Source of the DNA: Candidatus Vesicomyosocius okutanii
GTDB lineage: Bacteria; Pseudomonadota; Gammaproteobacteria; PS1; Pseudothioglobaceae
Reading direction: 5' to 3'
Assembly (NCBI RefSeq): GCF_000010405.1
Contig: NC_009465.1
Coordinates: 186,001-250,000, forward strand
DNA length: 64,000 nt
Shown here: piece by piece, positions 1-9,604 of the stretch
Layout: each line of letters starts with the position of its first letter
Numbering within the stretch: the stretch's first letter is position 1
The notes under the pieces: generated by a model
The model's database searches: none
Seen by the model: only the letters and a program-made list of their open reading frames with translations
Told to the model about the DNA's origin: nothing
Made by a program: the position numbers and the translations under genes

Positions 1-1
1 A

Positions 2-13
2 AAACAAGCATGA
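2..13 (+). CDS. rpmC: possible last codons of rpmC (ribosomal protein L29), partial
   Basis: The few bases before rpsQ can be read as Lys-Gln-Ala-stop, with the TGA overlapping the rpsQ ATG as ATGA. rpmC normally lies just upstream of rpsQ in this operon, so this is probably its tail. Only three codons are visible, so the call rests on gene order. Confidence 0.35.
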   Translation, partial: KQA

Positions 14-276
14 ATGAAAAAAAAGTAGAATGCGTATTAACAGGAACTGTTGTAAGTAGTAATCGTGACAAAACTATTACTGTTTTAATTGAGCGTAAAG
101 TAAGACATCCTATTTACAAAAAATATATTAAACGTAGTACTAAAGTACATGCACATGACGATAAGAATGAATGTATATGTGGTGATTTAGTTCGAGTAGT
201 TGAAGCAAAGCCATTTTCAAAAACTAAGCATTGGTCATTATTAGAAGTGGTTGAGAGATTAGTTTCTGTTGATTAA
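10..276 (+). CDS. rpsQ: 30S ribosomal protein S17
   Basis: Primary 16S rRNA-binding protein of the small subunit. The 88-residue product has the usual length and the S17 pattern: an early G-x-V-V-S-S-x-x-x-x-K-T-I-T-V strand, then R-K-V-x-H-P-I-Y-K-K-Y, and a C-terminal SKTKHW-like segment. The start overlaps the apparent end of rpmC, as in a tightly packed spc operon. rplN follows after a 28 bp gap carrying a GAGAG ribosome-binding site. Confidence 0.95.
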   Translation: MNEKKVECVLTGTVVSSNRDKTITVLIERKVRHPIYKKYIKRSTKVHAHDDKNECICGDLVRVVEAKPFSKTKHWSLLEVVERLVSVD

Positions 277-304
277 TATTAAATTTATTTAAAGAGAGTA
301 AGTC

Positions 305-673
305 ATGATTCAAGTACAAACAAGACTTAAGGTCGCAGATAATAGTGGTGGCATTAAAGCAATGTGTATTAAGGTATTGGGTGGTTCTAAGCGTCGTTAT
401 GCTAATATTGGCGATGTCATTAAAGTTAGTATTAAAGAGGTTGTACCACGTGGTAAAGTTAAAAAAGGTGATGTTTATGATGCGGTTGTTGTGCGTACTG
501 CTCATGGTGTTCGCCGTAGTGATGGGTCTCGTATTCGTTTTGATAGCAATGCGATTGTACTTTTAAATACAAAACGTGAACCAATTGGTACTCGTATTTT
601 TGGCCCAGTGACCCGTGAATTGCGTAGTGCACAATTTATGAAAATTGTCTCACTTGCACCAGAGGTTTTATAA
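305..673 (+). CDS. rplN: 50S ribosomal protein L14
   Basis: L14 binds 23S rRNA near the subunit interface. At 122 residues it is full length. It starts MIQVQTRL and has the family signature A-D-N-S-G near residue 11 and the C-terminal LAPEVL ending. It overlaps rplX by one base (TAATG), which implies translational coupling. Confidence 0.97.
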   Translation: MIQVQTRLKVADNSGGIKAMCIKVLGGSKRRYANIGDVIKVSIKEVVPRGKVKKGDVYDAVVVRTAHGVRRSDGSRIRFDSNAIVLLNTKREPIGTRIFGPVTRELRSAQFMKIVSLAPEVL

Positions 674-984
674 TGCAAAAGATTAAATCAAACGATGAAA
701 TTATTATTATTGCTGGCAAGGATAAAGGTTCTATAGGTATAGTTACTAAGATTGTGGATTCTAAGGTTCTGGTTGAAGGGTTAAATCTTGCTAAGAAACA
801 TGTGAAGCCTAATCCAAATAAGGGCGTCACAGGTGGTATCACAGAGATAGAAATGCCTTTATCGATTTCTAATGTTGCTATTTATAATCCAACAACTAAG
901 AAAGCTGATAGAGTGGGAATTCGTACTAGTAAAAATGGTATTAAAGAAAGATTTTTTAAATCAAATGATAAATCAATAATTTGA
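673..984 (+). CDS. rplX: 50S ribosomal protein L24
   Basis: Assembly-initiator protein of the large subunit. The 103-residue sequence shows the KOW-type motif I-I-I-A-G-K-D-K-G near residues 11-19, then H-V-K-P-N-P-N-K-G-x-x-G-G, characteristic of L24. It lies between rplN and rplE as in the standard spc operon. Confidence 0.96.
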   Translation: MQKIKSNDEIIIIAGKDKGSIGIVTKIVDSKVLVEGLNLAKKHVKPNPNKGVTGGITEIEMPLSISNVAIYNPTTKKADRVGIRTSKNGIKERFFKSNDKSII

Positions 985-1013
985 TAAGGTATAAGATATA
1001 AGGAAATATAAGT

Positions 1014-1553
1014 ATGTCTAGATTACAAGAGCAATACAAGAATAAAATTTCACTAATTTTACAAAAAGAGTTAGGTATGTCTAATCCTATGCAAACACCT
1101 AAGATTGAAAAGATCACAATCAATATGGGACTAGGTAATGCGTTAGGTGATAAAAAAATATTGCAAAGTGGTTTAGAAGAAATGAGTCTTATTTCTGGTC
1201 AGAAACCACTAACTTGTAATGCACGTAAATCAGTAGCAAGTTTTAAATTAAGAGAGGGAAATCCAATTGGTTGTAAAGTTACTTTACGTAAGCAAAAGAT
1301 GTATGAATTTCTTGATCGTTTAGTTAATATTACCATTCCTCGTATTCGAGATTTTCGTGGTTTAAAAACTACTGCATTTGATGGTCGTGGTAACTACAAT
1401 ATGGGTATTACTGAACAAATTACGTTTCCTGAAATTGATTTTGAAAAAGTAACAAAAATACGTGGGATGGATATTGCTATTACCACAACTGCAAAAAGTG
1501 ATGAAGATGCTAAAAAACTATTAGCAATGTTTAAATTTCCATTTAAAGGGTAA
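1014..1553 (+). CDS. rplE: 50S ribosomal protein L5
   Basis: L5 binds 5S rRNA and forms part of the central protuberance. The length of 179 residues is standard. It begins MSRLQEQYK and contains the N-M-G-L-G-N motif, A-R-K-S-V-A-x-F-K-L-R-E-G and R-I-R-D-F-R-G-L. An AAGGA site precedes the ATG, and rpsN follows after 5 bp. Confidence 0.97.
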   Translation: MSRLQEQYKNKISLILQKELGMSNPMQTPKIEKITINMGLGNALGDKKILQSGLEEMSLISGQKPLTCNARKSVASFKLREGNPIGCKVTLRKQKMYEFLDRLVNITIPRIRDFRGLKTTAFDGRGNYNMGITEQITFPEIDFEKVTKIRGMDIAITTTAKSDEDAKKLLAMFKFPFKG

Positions 1554-1558
1554 GAAAA

Positions 1559-1864
1559 ATGGCTAAAAAGTCTATGATGAATAGAGACATTAAGCGCACA
1601 AAGATAGTGAAAAAATATAAAGCAAAACGTCTTGAGCTTAAGAAAATTATTAAGAGTATTAACGTATCTGATGAAGAACGTTTCCAAGCAACTATTAAGT
1701 TGCAAGCTCTTCCACGTAATGCTTCGCCCACACGTCAACGTAGCCGTTGTAGTTTAACTGGTCGTCCGCATGGATTTTATCGTAAGTTTGGTCTTGCTAG
1801 AAATAAACTTAGAGAATGCACCATGAATGGTGAAGTTCCAGGTTTATCTAAAGCTAGCTGGTAA
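1559..1864 (+). CDS. rpsN: 30S ribosomal protein S14 (zinc-free type)
   Basis: S14 of the small-subunit head. The 101-residue form lacks the CxxC pairs of the short zinc-binding S14 and matches the long proteobacterial type. Recognisable parts are the start [19 protein letters not shown] near the middle and C-S-L-T-G-R-P-H-G. The ending K-A-S-W is diagnostic. Confidence 0.96.
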   Translation: MAKKSMMNRDIKRTKIVKKYKAKRLELKKIIKSINVSDEERFQATIKLQALPRNASPTRQRSRCSLTGRPHGFYRKFGLARNKLRECTMNGEVPGLSKASW

Positions 1865-1875
1865 GGAGAAATAAT

Positions 1876-2271
1876 ATGAGTATGTCTGATCCTATTGCTG
1901 ATATGTTAACACGTATTCGCAACGCACAACTAGTTAAGAAAAAAGAAGTTAATGTTCCATCATCAAATTTAAAATTTGCTATTGCAGGTGTGATGCAACA
2001 AGAGGGCTATATTGAATCTTTTAGTGTTAATGGTGTTGTTGCTAGTAAAATATTAAAAATCAAGTTAAAATATTATGATAATAAGCCAGTCATTGAAAAA
2101 TTGAAGCGTATATCAAAGCCGAGCCTAAGAGTTTATGTTAGTAATTCAAAAATTCCAAGTGTAATGAATGGATTAGGTATTGTTATTGTTTCTACACCTA
2201 AAGGTGTGATGACTGGACAAGTGGCGCTTGATCAAAATGTTGGTGGCGAAGTGTTGTGTAGCATTTATTAA
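1876..2271 (+). CDS. rpsH: 30S ribosomal protein S8
   Basis: Primary 16S-binding protein; in E. coli S8 also represses its own spc operon. The 131 residues begin [16 protein letters not shown], closely matching the E. coli start, so the ATG at 1876 (7 bases after AAGGAG) is preferred over the in-frame ATG at 1882. The C-terminal V-S-T-P-K-G-V-M-T and G-G-E-V-L-C motifs are present. Confidence 0.97.
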   Translation: MSMSDPIADMLTRIRNAQLVKKKEVNVPSSNLKFAIAGVMQQEGYIESFSVNGVVASKILKIKLKYYDNKPVIEKLKRISKPSLRVYVSNSKIPSVMNGLGIVIVSTPKGVMTGQVALDQNVGGEVLCSIY

Positions 2272-2286
2272 TATTGGAGAATTAGA

Positions 2287-2832
2287 ATGTCTAGAGTTGC
2301 AAAATCATCAATTACTATACCAACTAGTGTTGAAGTTATTATTACTGGTAATTTAATGTCTGTTAAAGGTAGATTAGGCCAGTTAAACATGAGTATTCAT
2401 CCTTGTGTGGCAATTATGAATACTAATAGTAAACTTAGTTTTGATATTATTACCATTGAAAAGAAAGAACAAAGGAAAGCTTGGGCTCAGGCTGGTACAG
2501 CAAGGGCTAATACTGCGAATCTTATTCAAGGTGTAACAGAGGGTTGGAAAAAAAAGTTAACTTTGATTGGTGTTGGTTATCGTGCTAAAGTAATGGGTAA
2601 AATATTGGATCTTACATTGGGTTTCTCACATCCAATTAATTACAAATTTCCAGAAGGCATTATAGTTGAAACTCCTTCTCAAACTGAAATTATTATTAAA
2701 GGTATGGACAAGCAGAAAGTAGGTCAAGTGGCTTCAGAAATTAGATCTTATCGTCCACCAGAGCCTTATAAAGGTAAGGGTGTTCGTTATATTGATGAAC
2801 AAGTTATTCACAAAGAAACTAAGAAGAAATAA
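2287..2832 (+). CDS. rplF: 50S ribosomal protein L6
   Basis: L6 lies near the factor-binding site of the large subunit. At 181 residues it has the usual two repeated domains. The C-terminal signature P-E-P-Y-K-G-K-G-V-R-Y is intact, as is G-V-G-Y-R-A in the middle. TTGGAGAATTAG before the ATG supplies the ribosome-binding site. Confidence 0.96.
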   Translation: MSRVAKSSITIPTSVEVIITGNLMSVKGRLGQLNMSIHPCVAIMNTNSKLSFDIITIEKKEQRKAWAQAGTARANTANLIQGVTEGWKKKLTLIGVGYRAKVMGKILDLTLGFSHPINYKFPEGIIVETPSQTEIIIKGMDKQKVGQVASEIRSYRPPEPYKGKGVRYIDEQVIHKETKKK

Positions 2833-2849
2833 TTGACTAAGGTATTAAT

Positions 2850-3197
2850 ATGAAATTTTTAAAAAAACAAGCTCGTTTAAGAAGAGCAACTAAATTTAGA
2901 GCCAAGCATGCGAAAAAAGATATTGAGCGCTTGTGTATTCATAAAACTGCACAGCATATTTATGCTCAGATTATTAGTTCTTGTGGTACTAAAATTTTGG
3001 CTTCTGCTTCAACATTAAAAGCTAAGCTTAAAAATGGTGGAAATGTAGATGCGGCAGTTAAGGTTGGTGAGGCAATTGCTAAAGCTGCTACTAGTGTAAA
3101 AGTAAAAAAAGTAGCTTTTGATCGGTCCGGATTTAAATATCATGGTCGTGTTAAAGCATTGGCTGATGCAGCAAGAGAAGGTGGTTTGGACTTCTAA
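2850..3197 (+). CDS. rplR: 50S ribosomal protein L18
   Basis: 5S rRNA-binding protein of 115 residues. It shows the basic N-terminal arm ([13 protein letters not shown]), the I-Y-A-Q-I-I segment and the ending [23 protein letters not shown], which is diagnostic of L18. The start ATG follows an AAGG site. Confidence 0.96.
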   Translation: MKFLKKQARLRRATKFRAKHAKKDIERLCIHKTAQHIYAQIISSCGTKILASASTLKAKLKNGGNVDAAVKVGEAIAKAATSVKVKKVAFDRSGFKYHGRVKALADAAREGGLDF

Positions 3198-3239
3198 GTT
3201 ATTAATAAAATTAATTAAAAAAATAATAAGGCGTAGATA

Positions 3240-3755
3240 ATGGCTGGATATAAGGAAAATAATAATATTGATAATAACTATATTGAAAAGTTAGTTAATA
3301 TTCGTCGTGTTGTAAAAGTAGTTAAAGGCGGTCGTATATTTGGTTTTTCAGCATTAGTTGTTGTTGGTGATGGTAATGGTAAAGTTGGCTATGGAACAGG
3401 AAAAGCTCGTGAAGTTCCTGTTGCTATTCAAAAAGCAATGGATAAAGCTCGTAAGGCAATGAAGAATGTTCCACTAGTAAATGGCACACTTCATTATTCA
3501 ATTATCTCAAATGTTGGTGCGGCTAAAGTTTATATGCAACCAGCTTCAGAGGGTACAGGTGTAATTGCTGGTGGTCCAATGCGTAGTGTATTGGAAGCAG
3601 TTGGTGTACATAATATCTTGGCGAAATGTAATGGTACTCGTAATCCAATTAGTGTGGTACGTGCAACTGTTGAGGGTTTAACTTCTATGTTATCCCCACA
3701 ATTAGTTGCTACTAAGCGTGGTATGACTGTTGATCAAATTACTGGAGAGGAATAA
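3240..3755 (+). CDS. rpsE: 30S ribosomal protein S5
   Basis: S5 contributes to decoding fidelity and mRNA unwinding. The 171-residue product has a short, Asn-rich N-terminus (residues 5-14), then the double-stranded RNA-binding core with R-R-V-x-K-V-V-K-G-G-R and G[14 protein letters not shown]. The C-terminal domain has [12 protein letters not shown]. Its stop overlaps the rpmD start by one base. Confidence 0.96.
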   Translation: MAGYKENNNIDNNYIEKLVNIRRVVKVVKGGRIFGFSALVVVGDGNGKVGYGTGKAREVPVAIQKAMDKARKAMKNVPLVNGTLHYSIISNVGAAKVYMQPASEGTGVIAGGPMRSVLEAVGVHNILAKCNGTRNPISVVRATVEGLTSMLSPQLVATKRGMTVDQITGEE

Positions 3756-3997
3756 TGGCCAAAGAAAATAGAACAGTTAAAAAAGTAACAACTATCCAAA
3801 AGACGCAAGTATCTAGTAAGCACAACACAGTTAGTGTTACCTTAGTTAAAAGTTTTCATGGTCGCTTACCATCCCATCGTGAAACCATTGTAGGACTTGG
3901 TTTAAAACGCATTAACCATACAAAAAAGTTTAAAGATACTTCTGAAATTAGAGGTATGATTAATAAAGTATCTTACTTACTAAAAGTAGAGAATTAG
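3755..3997 (+). CDS. rpmD: 50S ribosomal protein L30 with N-terminal extension
   Basis: The last ~58 residues match L30: [12 protein letters not shown], then [10 protein letters not shown] and an ending of the [11 protein letters not shown] type. L30 is usually about 60 residues, but this reading frame gives 80, with about 20 extra Lys/Thr/Gln-rich residues at the front. The ATG at 3755 is the only start with a good ribosome-binding site (GGAGAGG); no in-frame ATG lies closer to the core, so the extension is probably real. Confidence 0.9.
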   Translation: MAKENRTVKKVTTIQKTQVSSKHNTVSVTLVKSFHGRLPSHRETIVGLGLKRINHTKKFKDTSEIRGMINKVSYLLKVEN

Positions 3998-4001
3998 GAA
4001 A

Positions 4002-4445
4002 ATGAATTTAATGCAATTAAATACATTATCACCTGCACAAGGTGAAAAGAAATCAAGAAAACGCGTGGGTCGTGGTATTGGTAGTGGTATTGGTAAAACT
4101 TGTGGTAGTGGTCATAAGGGTCAAAAATCACGTTCTGGTGGTTTCAATAAGATTGGTTTTGAGGGTGGTCAAATGCCTTTGCAACGTCGCCTTCCTAAGG
4201 TTGGATTTTCATCAAGAATATCTATTATCACCTCTCAAGTAACACTATCTGAAATTAATAGATTAACTGAGACTTACATTACTATTGATGTTTTCAAAGC
4301 GCATAATTTAATTACTAAAAATATTAAGCGTGTCAAAGTTATACTTTCTGGTGAAATAACTAGAGCAGTTACATTGACTGGCATTAAAGTAACTAAAGGT
4401 GCAAAGTTAGCTATTGAAGCTGTTAAAGGTTCAGTGAGCGATTAA
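4002..4445 (+). CDS. rplO: 50S ribosomal protein L15
   Basis: Late-assembly 23S-binding protein of 147 residues. The start [14 protein letters not shown] leads into the basic glycine-rich segment ([10 protein letters not shown]-x-G-K-T and [11 protein letters not shown]) and then [14 protein letters not shown], the classic L15 signature. secY follows directly. Confidence 0.96.
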   Translation: MNLMQLNTLSPAQGEKKSRKRVGRGIGSGIGKTCGSGHKGQKSRSGGFNKIGFEGGQMPLQRRLPKVGFSSRISIITSQVTLSEINRLTETYITIDVFKAHNLITKNIKRVKVILSGEITRAVTLTGIKVTKGAKLAIEAVKGSVSD

Positions 4446-4448
4446 GTG

Positions 4449-5747
4449 ATGAACCAACCTTTAAACCTTTCTCAAGATTTATCAAAGCGTATACTTTTTT
4501 TATTGGGCGCGTTAATTATTTTTAGGTTGGGCACGCATATTACTATTCCATTTATTTCAAGTATAGCATTAGCTTCTCTCGTACAAAATCAGCAAGGCAC
4601 TATTTTAGATATGTTCAATATGTTTTCAGGTGGTGCATTAGAGAGATTGTCTATTTTTACTTTAGGTATTATGCCTTATATTTCGTCATCGATTATTATT
4701 CAGTTGATGACCTCTGTTGTGCCAAAATTAGAGCAATTAAAGAAAGAAGGCGAAACAGGTAAACGTAGAATTACACAATATACACGTATAGGTACAGTGA
4801 TATTAGCGGTATTTCAATCTTATGGTATTTCTATTGCTTTACAATCACAAAGTTCTGGTGGTGTTACTTTAGTGACTCAAAGCGGTTTTACTTTTAGTAT
4901 GGTTACTGTTGTAACATTAACTACAGGAACTTTATTTCTAATGTGGTTAGGTGAACAAATTACAGAGAAAGGCATTGGTAATGGCATTTCAATGATTATT
5001 TTTGCTGGTATTGTTTCAGGCTTACCTTCGGCATTTGGTTCAACTTTATCGTTAGTATCTACAGGTGAGTTAAGTATTATTTTGGTAGTAATTTTATTAA
5101 TTATGACATCACTAGTGATAGCTTTTGTGGTCTTTATGGAGCGAGGCCAACGTCGTATTACAGTTAATTATGCTAAACGTCAGCGAGGTCGTAAAATGAT
5201 TGGCGCTCAGAGTTCATATTTACCATTAAAAATTAATATGGCTGGTGTCATTCCACCAATTTTCGCTTCATCAATTATTTTATTTCCAGCAACATTAGGA
5301 GGCTGGTTTTCGAGAAGTGAAGGTATGGGTTGGTTGGCAGATATAACTGAAAGTATATCTCCAGGACAACCTTTATATGTTTTATTTTATGGATTGGCTA
5401 TTGTGTTTTTTACTTTTTTTTATACTGCATTAACATTTGATTCAAAAGATACAGCTGATAATTTACGTAAGTCAGGTGGTTTTATTCCAGGTATTCGACC
5501 AGGTAAACACTCAGCAGATTATATTGATTCAGTTATGTCTAGGCTAACAGCCTCTGGTGCGGTTTATATTACGGCTGTTTGTTTGTTGCCAGAGTTTTTA
5601 ATTTTATACTGGAATGTGCCATTTTACTTTGGTGGTACTAGTTTATTAATCATCGTTGTTGTGGTGATGGACTTTATTGCACAAGCCCAATCTCATTTGA
5701 TGTCTAATCAGTATGGATCATTAATGAAGAAGGCGGGTTTAAATTAA
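4449..5747 (+). CDS. secY: preprotein translocase subunit SecY
   Basis: Channel-forming subunit of the Sec translocon in the inner membrane. About 432 residues with ten hydrophobic segments. Hallmarks are the F-R-L-G-T-H-I-x-I-P start region, the plug-region [11 protein letters not shown], and the cytosolic loop R-R-x-x-x-N-Y-A-K-R-Q with later [13 protein letters not shown] at 4446 abuts the rplO stop, but the ATG at 4449 gives the usual N-terminus MNQPLNL and is preferred. rpmJ lies 14 bp downstream. Confidence 0.96.
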   Translation: MNQPLNLSQDLSKRILFLLGALIIFRLGTHITIPFISSIALASLVQNQQGTILDMFNMFSGGALERLSIFTLGIMPYISSSIIIQLMTSVVPKLEQLKKEGETGKRRITQYTRIGTVILAVFQSYGISIALQSQSSGGVTLVTQSGFTFSMVTVVTLTTGTLFLMWLGEQITEKGIGNGISMIIFAGIVSGLPSAFGSTLSLVSTGELSIILVVILLIMTSLVIAFVVFMERGQRRITVNYAKRQRGRKMIGAQSSYLPLKINMAGVIPPIFASSIILFPATLGGWFSRSEGMGWLADITESISPGQPLYVLFYGLAIVFFTFFYTALTFDSKDTADNLRKSGGFIPGIRPGKHSADYIDSVMSRLTASGAVYITAVCLLPEFLILYWNVPFYFGGTSLLIIVVVVMDFIAQAQSHLMSNQYGSLMKKAGLN

Positions 5748-5761
5748 AAAAGGTAATTATT

Positions 5762-5875
5762 ATGAAGGTAAGAGCATCAGTTAAGAGAATTTGTAACAAT
5801 TGTAAAATTATTAAGCGTCATGGAGTTGTTCGTGTTATTTGTAAAGAACCCCGTCATAAGCAAAGACAAGGTTAA
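5762..5875 (+). CDS. rpmJ: 50S ribosomal protein L36
   Basis: A 37-codon gene directly after secY, the standard place for rpmJ. The product begins [15 protein letters not shown] and carries the zinc-ribbon ligands: Cys-x2-Cys near residues 11-14, Cys-27 and His-32, ending in R-Q-G. AAAAAGG precedes the ATG. This is the zinc-binding (C+) form of L36. Confidence 0.95.
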   Translation: MKVRASVKRICNNCKIIKRHGVVRVICKEPRHKQRQG

Positions 5876-5932
5876 TTAGAGTTGATATTGAAAAACTGTA
5901 AGAGTAGAATAATGGGTTTTTTAAATTTGGTA

Positions 5933-5961
5933 TTGAACGTTGCTACAATAAAAATTATATA
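5933..5961 (+). promoter_or_regulatory. candidate promoter for the rpsM-rplQ (alpha) group
   Basis: In the 159 bp gap between rpmJ and rpsM there is TTGAAC at 5933-5938 and TATATA at 5956-5961, 17 bases apart. An overlapping TATAAT at 5958 would give 19. The spacing suits sigma-70, but the gap is AT-rich and chance matches to the -10 box are common. Confidence 0.4.
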
Positions 5962-6001
5962 ATAATAGATTAAAATTTAAAGATATAAGGAAAATAAGCT
6001 T

Positions 6002-6034
6002 ATGAGACAGATATGCGTTAGAGGTATAAGATAG
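6002..6034 (+). CDS. possible 10-codon leader ORF before rpsM
   Basis: ATG at 6002, preceded at good distance by TAAGGA (5986-5991), opens a ten-codon frame (MRQICVRGIR) whose stop directly abuts the rpsM ATG at 6035. This would be an easy stop-start junction for translational coupling. The frame is short and could be accidental; no known leader peptide is recognised. Confidence 0.25.
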   Translation: MRQICVRGIR

Positions 6035-6388
6035 ATGGCTAGAATAGCAGGAATAAATATTCCAACACATAAACATATTGTGATTGGCTTACAGTCAATT
6101 TTTGGTATAGGTGATACAAGAGCAAGAGAAATTTGTATTACTCTAAAATTAGATCCAGTCACTAAAGTTGCTAACATTACTGAAAATCAACTGGAATTAA
6201 TTCGTGTAGAAATTGCTAAGTATGAAGTTGAAGGCGATCTTCGTCGTCAACTTGCTATGGATATCAAACGTCTTAAAGATTTAGGCTGTTATCGGGGTGT
6301 TCGTCATAGAAAATCATTACCACTACGTGGTCAAAGGACAAAAACAAACGCAAGAACTCGTAAGGGCCCTCGTCGTTTAATTAAATAA
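6035..6388 (+). CDS. rpsM: 30S ribosomal protein S13
   Basis: S13 contacts the P-site tRNA and forms subunit bridges. At 117 residues it starts [10 protein letters not shown] and includes I-x-x-I-F-G-I-G and the C-terminal basic tail [14 protein letters not shown], all standard. It is the first gene of the alpha operon here. A GAGGT site at 6020 lies about 10 bases before the ATG. Confidence 0.97.
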   Translation: MARIAGINIPTHKHIVIGLQSIFGIGDTRAREICITLKLDPVTKVANITENQLELIRVEIAKYEVEGDLRRQLAMDIKRLKDLGCYRGVRHRKSLPLRGQRTKTNARTRKGPRRLIK

Positions 6389-6406
6389 TTATAGGTAAAT
6401 ATTATT

Positions 6407-6793
6407 ATGATAGCTAAATCATCTTCAAAAAAGAAATCTAAAAAAGTAATTACTGATGGTATTGCTCATATTCATGCAACTTTTAATAATACCATTGTGA
6501 TGATTACAGATCGTCATGGTAATACGGTTTGTTGGGCAACCTCAGGCGGTTCTGGTTTTAGAGGTTCAAGGAAGTCCACACCATTTGCTGCACAAGTGGC
6601 TGCAGGTAGTTGTGGTGAGAAAGCATTGGCTTTTGGCATGAAAAACTTAGAAGTTCATGTTAAGGGTCCAGGTCCTGGTAGAGATTCAGCAATTCGCGGT
6701 CTTAACGCGCAGGGTTTAAAAATTCAATCAATCACAGACGTGACACCAATCCCTCATAATGGTTGTCGTCCTTCTAAGAAACGTAGAGTATAA
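6407..6793 (+). CDS. rpsK: 30S ribosomal protein S11
   Basis: S11 shapes the platform of the small subunit. The 128-residue protein has a Ser/Lys-rich N-terminus, then [27 protein letters not shown] and [13 protein letters not shown], ending [12 protein letters not shown]. All are family hallmarks. It lies 18 bp after rpsM. Confidence 0.97.
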   Translation: MIAKSSSKKKSKKVITDGIAHIHATFNNTIVMITDRHGNTVCWATSGGSGFRGSRKSTPFAAQVAAGSCGEKALAFGMKNLEVHVKGPGPGRDSAIRGLNAQGLKIQSITDVTPIPHNGCRPSKKRRV

Positions 6794-6802
6794 GGATAAA
6801 TT

Positions 6803-7429
6803 ATGGCTAGATATACTGGACCTACTTGTAAATTAGCACGTCGAGAAGGCGCTGACTTATTTCTTAAAAGTGGTATTAGATCGTTGGATTCTAAGTGTAA
6901 GGTTACTCAACTTCCTGGTATGCACGGTGCGAGCGCCCGTCGTCAAAAAGGTACAGAGTATGGTTTACAATTACGTGAAAAACAAAAAATAAGACGTATT
7001 TATGGCATTTTAGAAAAGCAATTTCGTTTATATTATAAAAAGGCTTCACAGAAGAAAGGTTCTACAGGTGAAAATTTATTATCACTGCTTGAGTGTCGTT
7101 TGGATAATGTTGTTTATCGTATGGGGTTTGCCTCCACACGTGCCGAGGCAAGACAACTAGTTTCGCATAAGTCTATTATGGTTAATGGGTTGGTTGTTAA
7201 TATTCCTTCTTACCAAGTGAGTGTTAATGATAAAATTTCAATTAGAGAGAAGGCTAAAAAGCAAAGTCGTATTCAATTGGCACTTGAGTTATCTGGACAA
7301 TCAACTCAACCACAATGGCTTGATGTTGATAACAAAACACTTAAAGGTGTGTTTAAAAATGTTCCTTCTCGTGATGAATTACCATCAGACATTCAAGAAC
7401 ATTTAATTGTTGAACTGTATTCTAAATAA
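6803..7429 (+). CDS. rpsD: 30S ribosomal protein S4
   Basis: Assembly-initiating 16S-binding protein; in E. coli it also represses the alpha operon. The 208 residues show M-A-R-Y-T-G-P-x-C-K-L-A-R-R-E-G at the start and the S4 RNA-binding fold around residues 95-160 ([18 protein letters not shown]). Only one Cys (residue 10) of the zinc-type N-terminus is present, as usual for proteobacterial S4. Confidence 0.97.
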   Translation: MARYTGPTCKLARREGADLFLKSGIRSLDSKCKVTQLPGMHGASARRQKGTEYGLQLREKQKIRRIYGILEKQFRLYYKKASQKKGSTGENLLSLLECRLDNVVYRMGFASTRAEARQLVSHKSIMVNGLVVNIPSYQVSVNDKISIREKAKKQSRIQLALELSGQSTQPQWLDVDNKTLKGVFKNVPSRDELPSDIQEHLIVELYSK

Positions 7430-7439
7430 GGAATGAATT

Positions 7440-8420
7440 ATGCAAGGTAGTGCAAGAGATTTTTTAAAGCCAAAGCTAGTTGAGTCTTCTCAAACTGGTG
7501 TTAATGAGTTCAAAGTCATTCTTGAACCTCTTGAACGGGGTTTTGGTCATACTTTAGGTAACGCTATAAGAAGAACGTTGTTGTCTTCTATGACGGGTTT
7601 TGCTGTGACTGAAGTTGTAATTGATGGGGTTATGCATGAATTTTCTACAATTGATGGCGTTCAAGAAGATGTATTAGATATTTTACTTAATCTTAAAGAG
7701 GTGTCAGTTGTATTAAATACAGTTGAAACCGCACAAGTTGTTATTGACAAGAAAGGTCCGTGTGAAATTACAGTAGCTGATATTGAGACTAATGGTATTG
7801 ATATTACGACATTCAATCCTGATAAGGTTATTGCAACAATTAATGATGAAGGTCATATGCGTATGACACTTAAAATTACTGCTGGTATTGGTTATGATGC
7901 TGCTGCGTCACGTACTGATGAAGCATCAAGTATTGGTGGTATGCAGTTGGATGCAAGTTTTTCACCTATTAAACGCGTTAGTTTTACGGTAGATGCGGCA
8001 CGTGTTAAGCAGAAAGTTAATCTTGATAAATTAAATATTATGATTGAGACTAATGGTTCAGTTAATGCGGAAGTTGCTATTAAGCGTGTAGCAACAATCT
8101 TACAAGAACAATTGTCTTCATTTGTTGAGTTAGAGCTGGTCGAGGAAGAAGTATCATTACCAACATCAGAAGATTTTGATCCACAGTTATTAGCAGCAGT
8201 AGATGAGTTAGAATTAACCGTACGTAGTGCGAACTGCTTAAAGGCAGAACAGATTTATTATATTGGTGATTTAATCCAAAAATCTGAACAAGATTTACTA
8301 AGAACTCCTAATTTAGGTCGTAAATCACTTAATGAAATTAAAGAAGTATTAACTGAAAAAGGGCTTTCTTTAGGTACAAATATTGAAAATTGGCCACCAG
8401 TTGATTTAATGAGTGAATAA
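7440..8420 (+). CDS. rpoA: DNA-directed RNA polymerase subunit alpha
   Basis: Scaffold subunit that dimerises to assemble RNA polymerase. At 326 residues it is standard length. The N-terminal domain has [15 protein letters not shown]-x-R-R-x-L-L-S-S. The C-terminal domain (from about residue 248), which binds UP elements and activators, has the [14 protein letters not shown] helix-hairpin-helix. It sits between rpsD and rplQ as expected. Confidence 0.97.
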   Translation: MQGSARDFLKPKLVESSQTGVNEFKVILEPLERGFGHTLGNAIRRTLLSSMTGFAVTEVVIDGVMHEFSTIDGVQEDVLDILLNLKEVSVVLNTVETAQVVIDKKGPCEITVADIETNGIDITTFNPDKVIATINDEGHMRMTLKITAGIGYDAAASRTDEASSIGGMQLDASFSPIKRVSFTVDAARVKQKVNLDKLNIMIETNGSVNAEVAIKRVATILQEQLSSFVELELVEEEVSLPTSEDFDPQLLAAVDELELTVRSANCLKAEQIYYIGDLIQKSEQDLLRTPNLGRKSLNEIKEVLTEKGLSLGTNIENWPPVDLMSE

Positions 8421-8430
8421 GGAACAAGGT

Positions 8431-8826
8431 ATGAGACATAGAAAATCAGGTAGACAGTTAAATCGTAATGCATCTCACCGTAAAGCAATGTTTAAAAATA
8501 TGGCAAATTCATTGTTTTTATATAAGACTATTCGAACGACTTTACCTAAAGCAAAAGAACTTAGACGTGTTGTTGAACCATTAATTACTAAAGCTAAAAT
8601 CGATAGTGTTGCTAATCGTCGTAATGCGTTTTCAAAATTACGTGATAGTGCAATAGTTGCTAAGTTATTTACTGAATTAGCACCATTCTATAAAGATCGT
8701 CCTGGTGGTTACATTCGTATTTTAAAAGCTGGTTTTCGCACTGGCGATAAAGCAGCAATGGCAATTGTTCAATTGATTGACCTTGAAACTATGACAGATA
8801 CAACTGCTGGAACTACTACTTCATAA
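8431..8826 (+). CDS. rplQ: 50S ribosomal protein L17
   Basis: L17 closes the alpha operon. The ATG at 8431, after an AAGGAAC site, gives the normal start [12 protein letters not shown] and 131 residues. An upstream in-frame GTG at 8413 overlaps rpoA and would add six unusual residues, so it is rejected. The family motif [10 protein letters not shown] is present. The tail is Thr-rich. Confidence 0.96.
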   Translation: MRHRKSGRQLNRNASHRKAMFKNMANSLFLYKTIRTTLPKAKELRRVVEPLITKAKIDSVANRRNAFSKLRDSAIVAKLFTELAPFYKDRPGGYIRILKAGFRTGDKAAMAIVQLIDLETMTDTTAGTTTS

Positions 8827-8837
8827 AGGAAAAATAT

Positions 8838-9053
8838 ATGCCCTCAATTAAAGTAAGAGAAAACGAACCTTTTGATATTGCACTTAGACGTTTTCGTCGT
8901 ATCTGTGACAGGGCTGGTGTTATTACTGATGTAAGAAAGAAGGAGTTCTTTGAAAAGCCGACTTGGGTTAGTAAACGTATGAAAGCAGCTGCTGTTAAAA
9001 GAACACACAAAGAGATGGCTAAAAATCGTGTTTATCGTAAGCGTATGTATTAG
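8838..9053 (+). CDS. rpsU: 30S ribosomal protein S21
   Basis: Small basic 71-residue protein of the 30S platform. It starts [13 protein letters not shown] and contains A-L-R-R-F-R-R-x-C-x-R-A-G, the classic S21 pattern. In E. coli rpsU leads the rpsU-dnaG-rpoD macromolecular synthesis operon; here it follows rplQ after 11 bp and is followed by a 550 bp gap. Confidence 0.95.
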   Translation: MPSIKVRENEPFDIALRRFRRICDRAGVITDVRKKEFFEKPTWVSKRMKAAAVKRTHKEMAKNRVYRKRMY

Positions 9054-9604
9054 AAATGTAATTGCTATTTTAGCCAGTGAGTATTGTAATCGCAATTGTA
9101 GGTTGTGTGAGCTATTAGGTACTGACAATTACTATTACTAGTGTTTTATTTGTATCATTTGACGCTGATGGTGGTGAAGGTGATTGATAATGTTGTCAAT
9201 AAAGTCAAATAAATAAGTTGGGTGATTATTTCGATATATGGCGCTCTATTTGTTTATCAATCAAGGAAGTACAAAATATGTATTATGAAGATGTAAAATT
9301 ACGTAAATTAGGTTAATATAATAGCGATTAACTTTTAGGGTTATTAGGAAAAAATCTGTTATTTAAAATTCTTATGGCGTGAAATATCAGAAAAATTAGG
9401 TTAATTTATCCTTAAGTTAAATATGGTATGAGATGAAAATAAGACTTTATGATAACATACAAAGATAATTTCATTGTTCATTATAGTTTTAATATTTGCA
9501 TTTTAGTATCTTATTTTTTCGTGATTCTAAATTGTTTTAGGAGTTAATTTATCTAAATCCATTCGTGTACTATATAAGAGTTAATAAAATTTTTTCTATT
9601 AAGA
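9054..9604. other. 551 bp gap, no intact gene
   Basis: No open frame of convincing length. Short coding-like stretches occur between stops around 9060-9320, but I cannot assign them to a family. A 13-base direct repeat (AAATTAGGTTAAT) lies at 9305-9317 and 9393-9405. The region may be the residue of a deleted gene. Confidence 0.5.

Noticed and set aside
8413-8430. Upstream GTG start for rplQ
   Set aside because: It overlaps rpoA and adds six residues not seen in L17; the ATG at 8431 has a proper ribosome-binding site.
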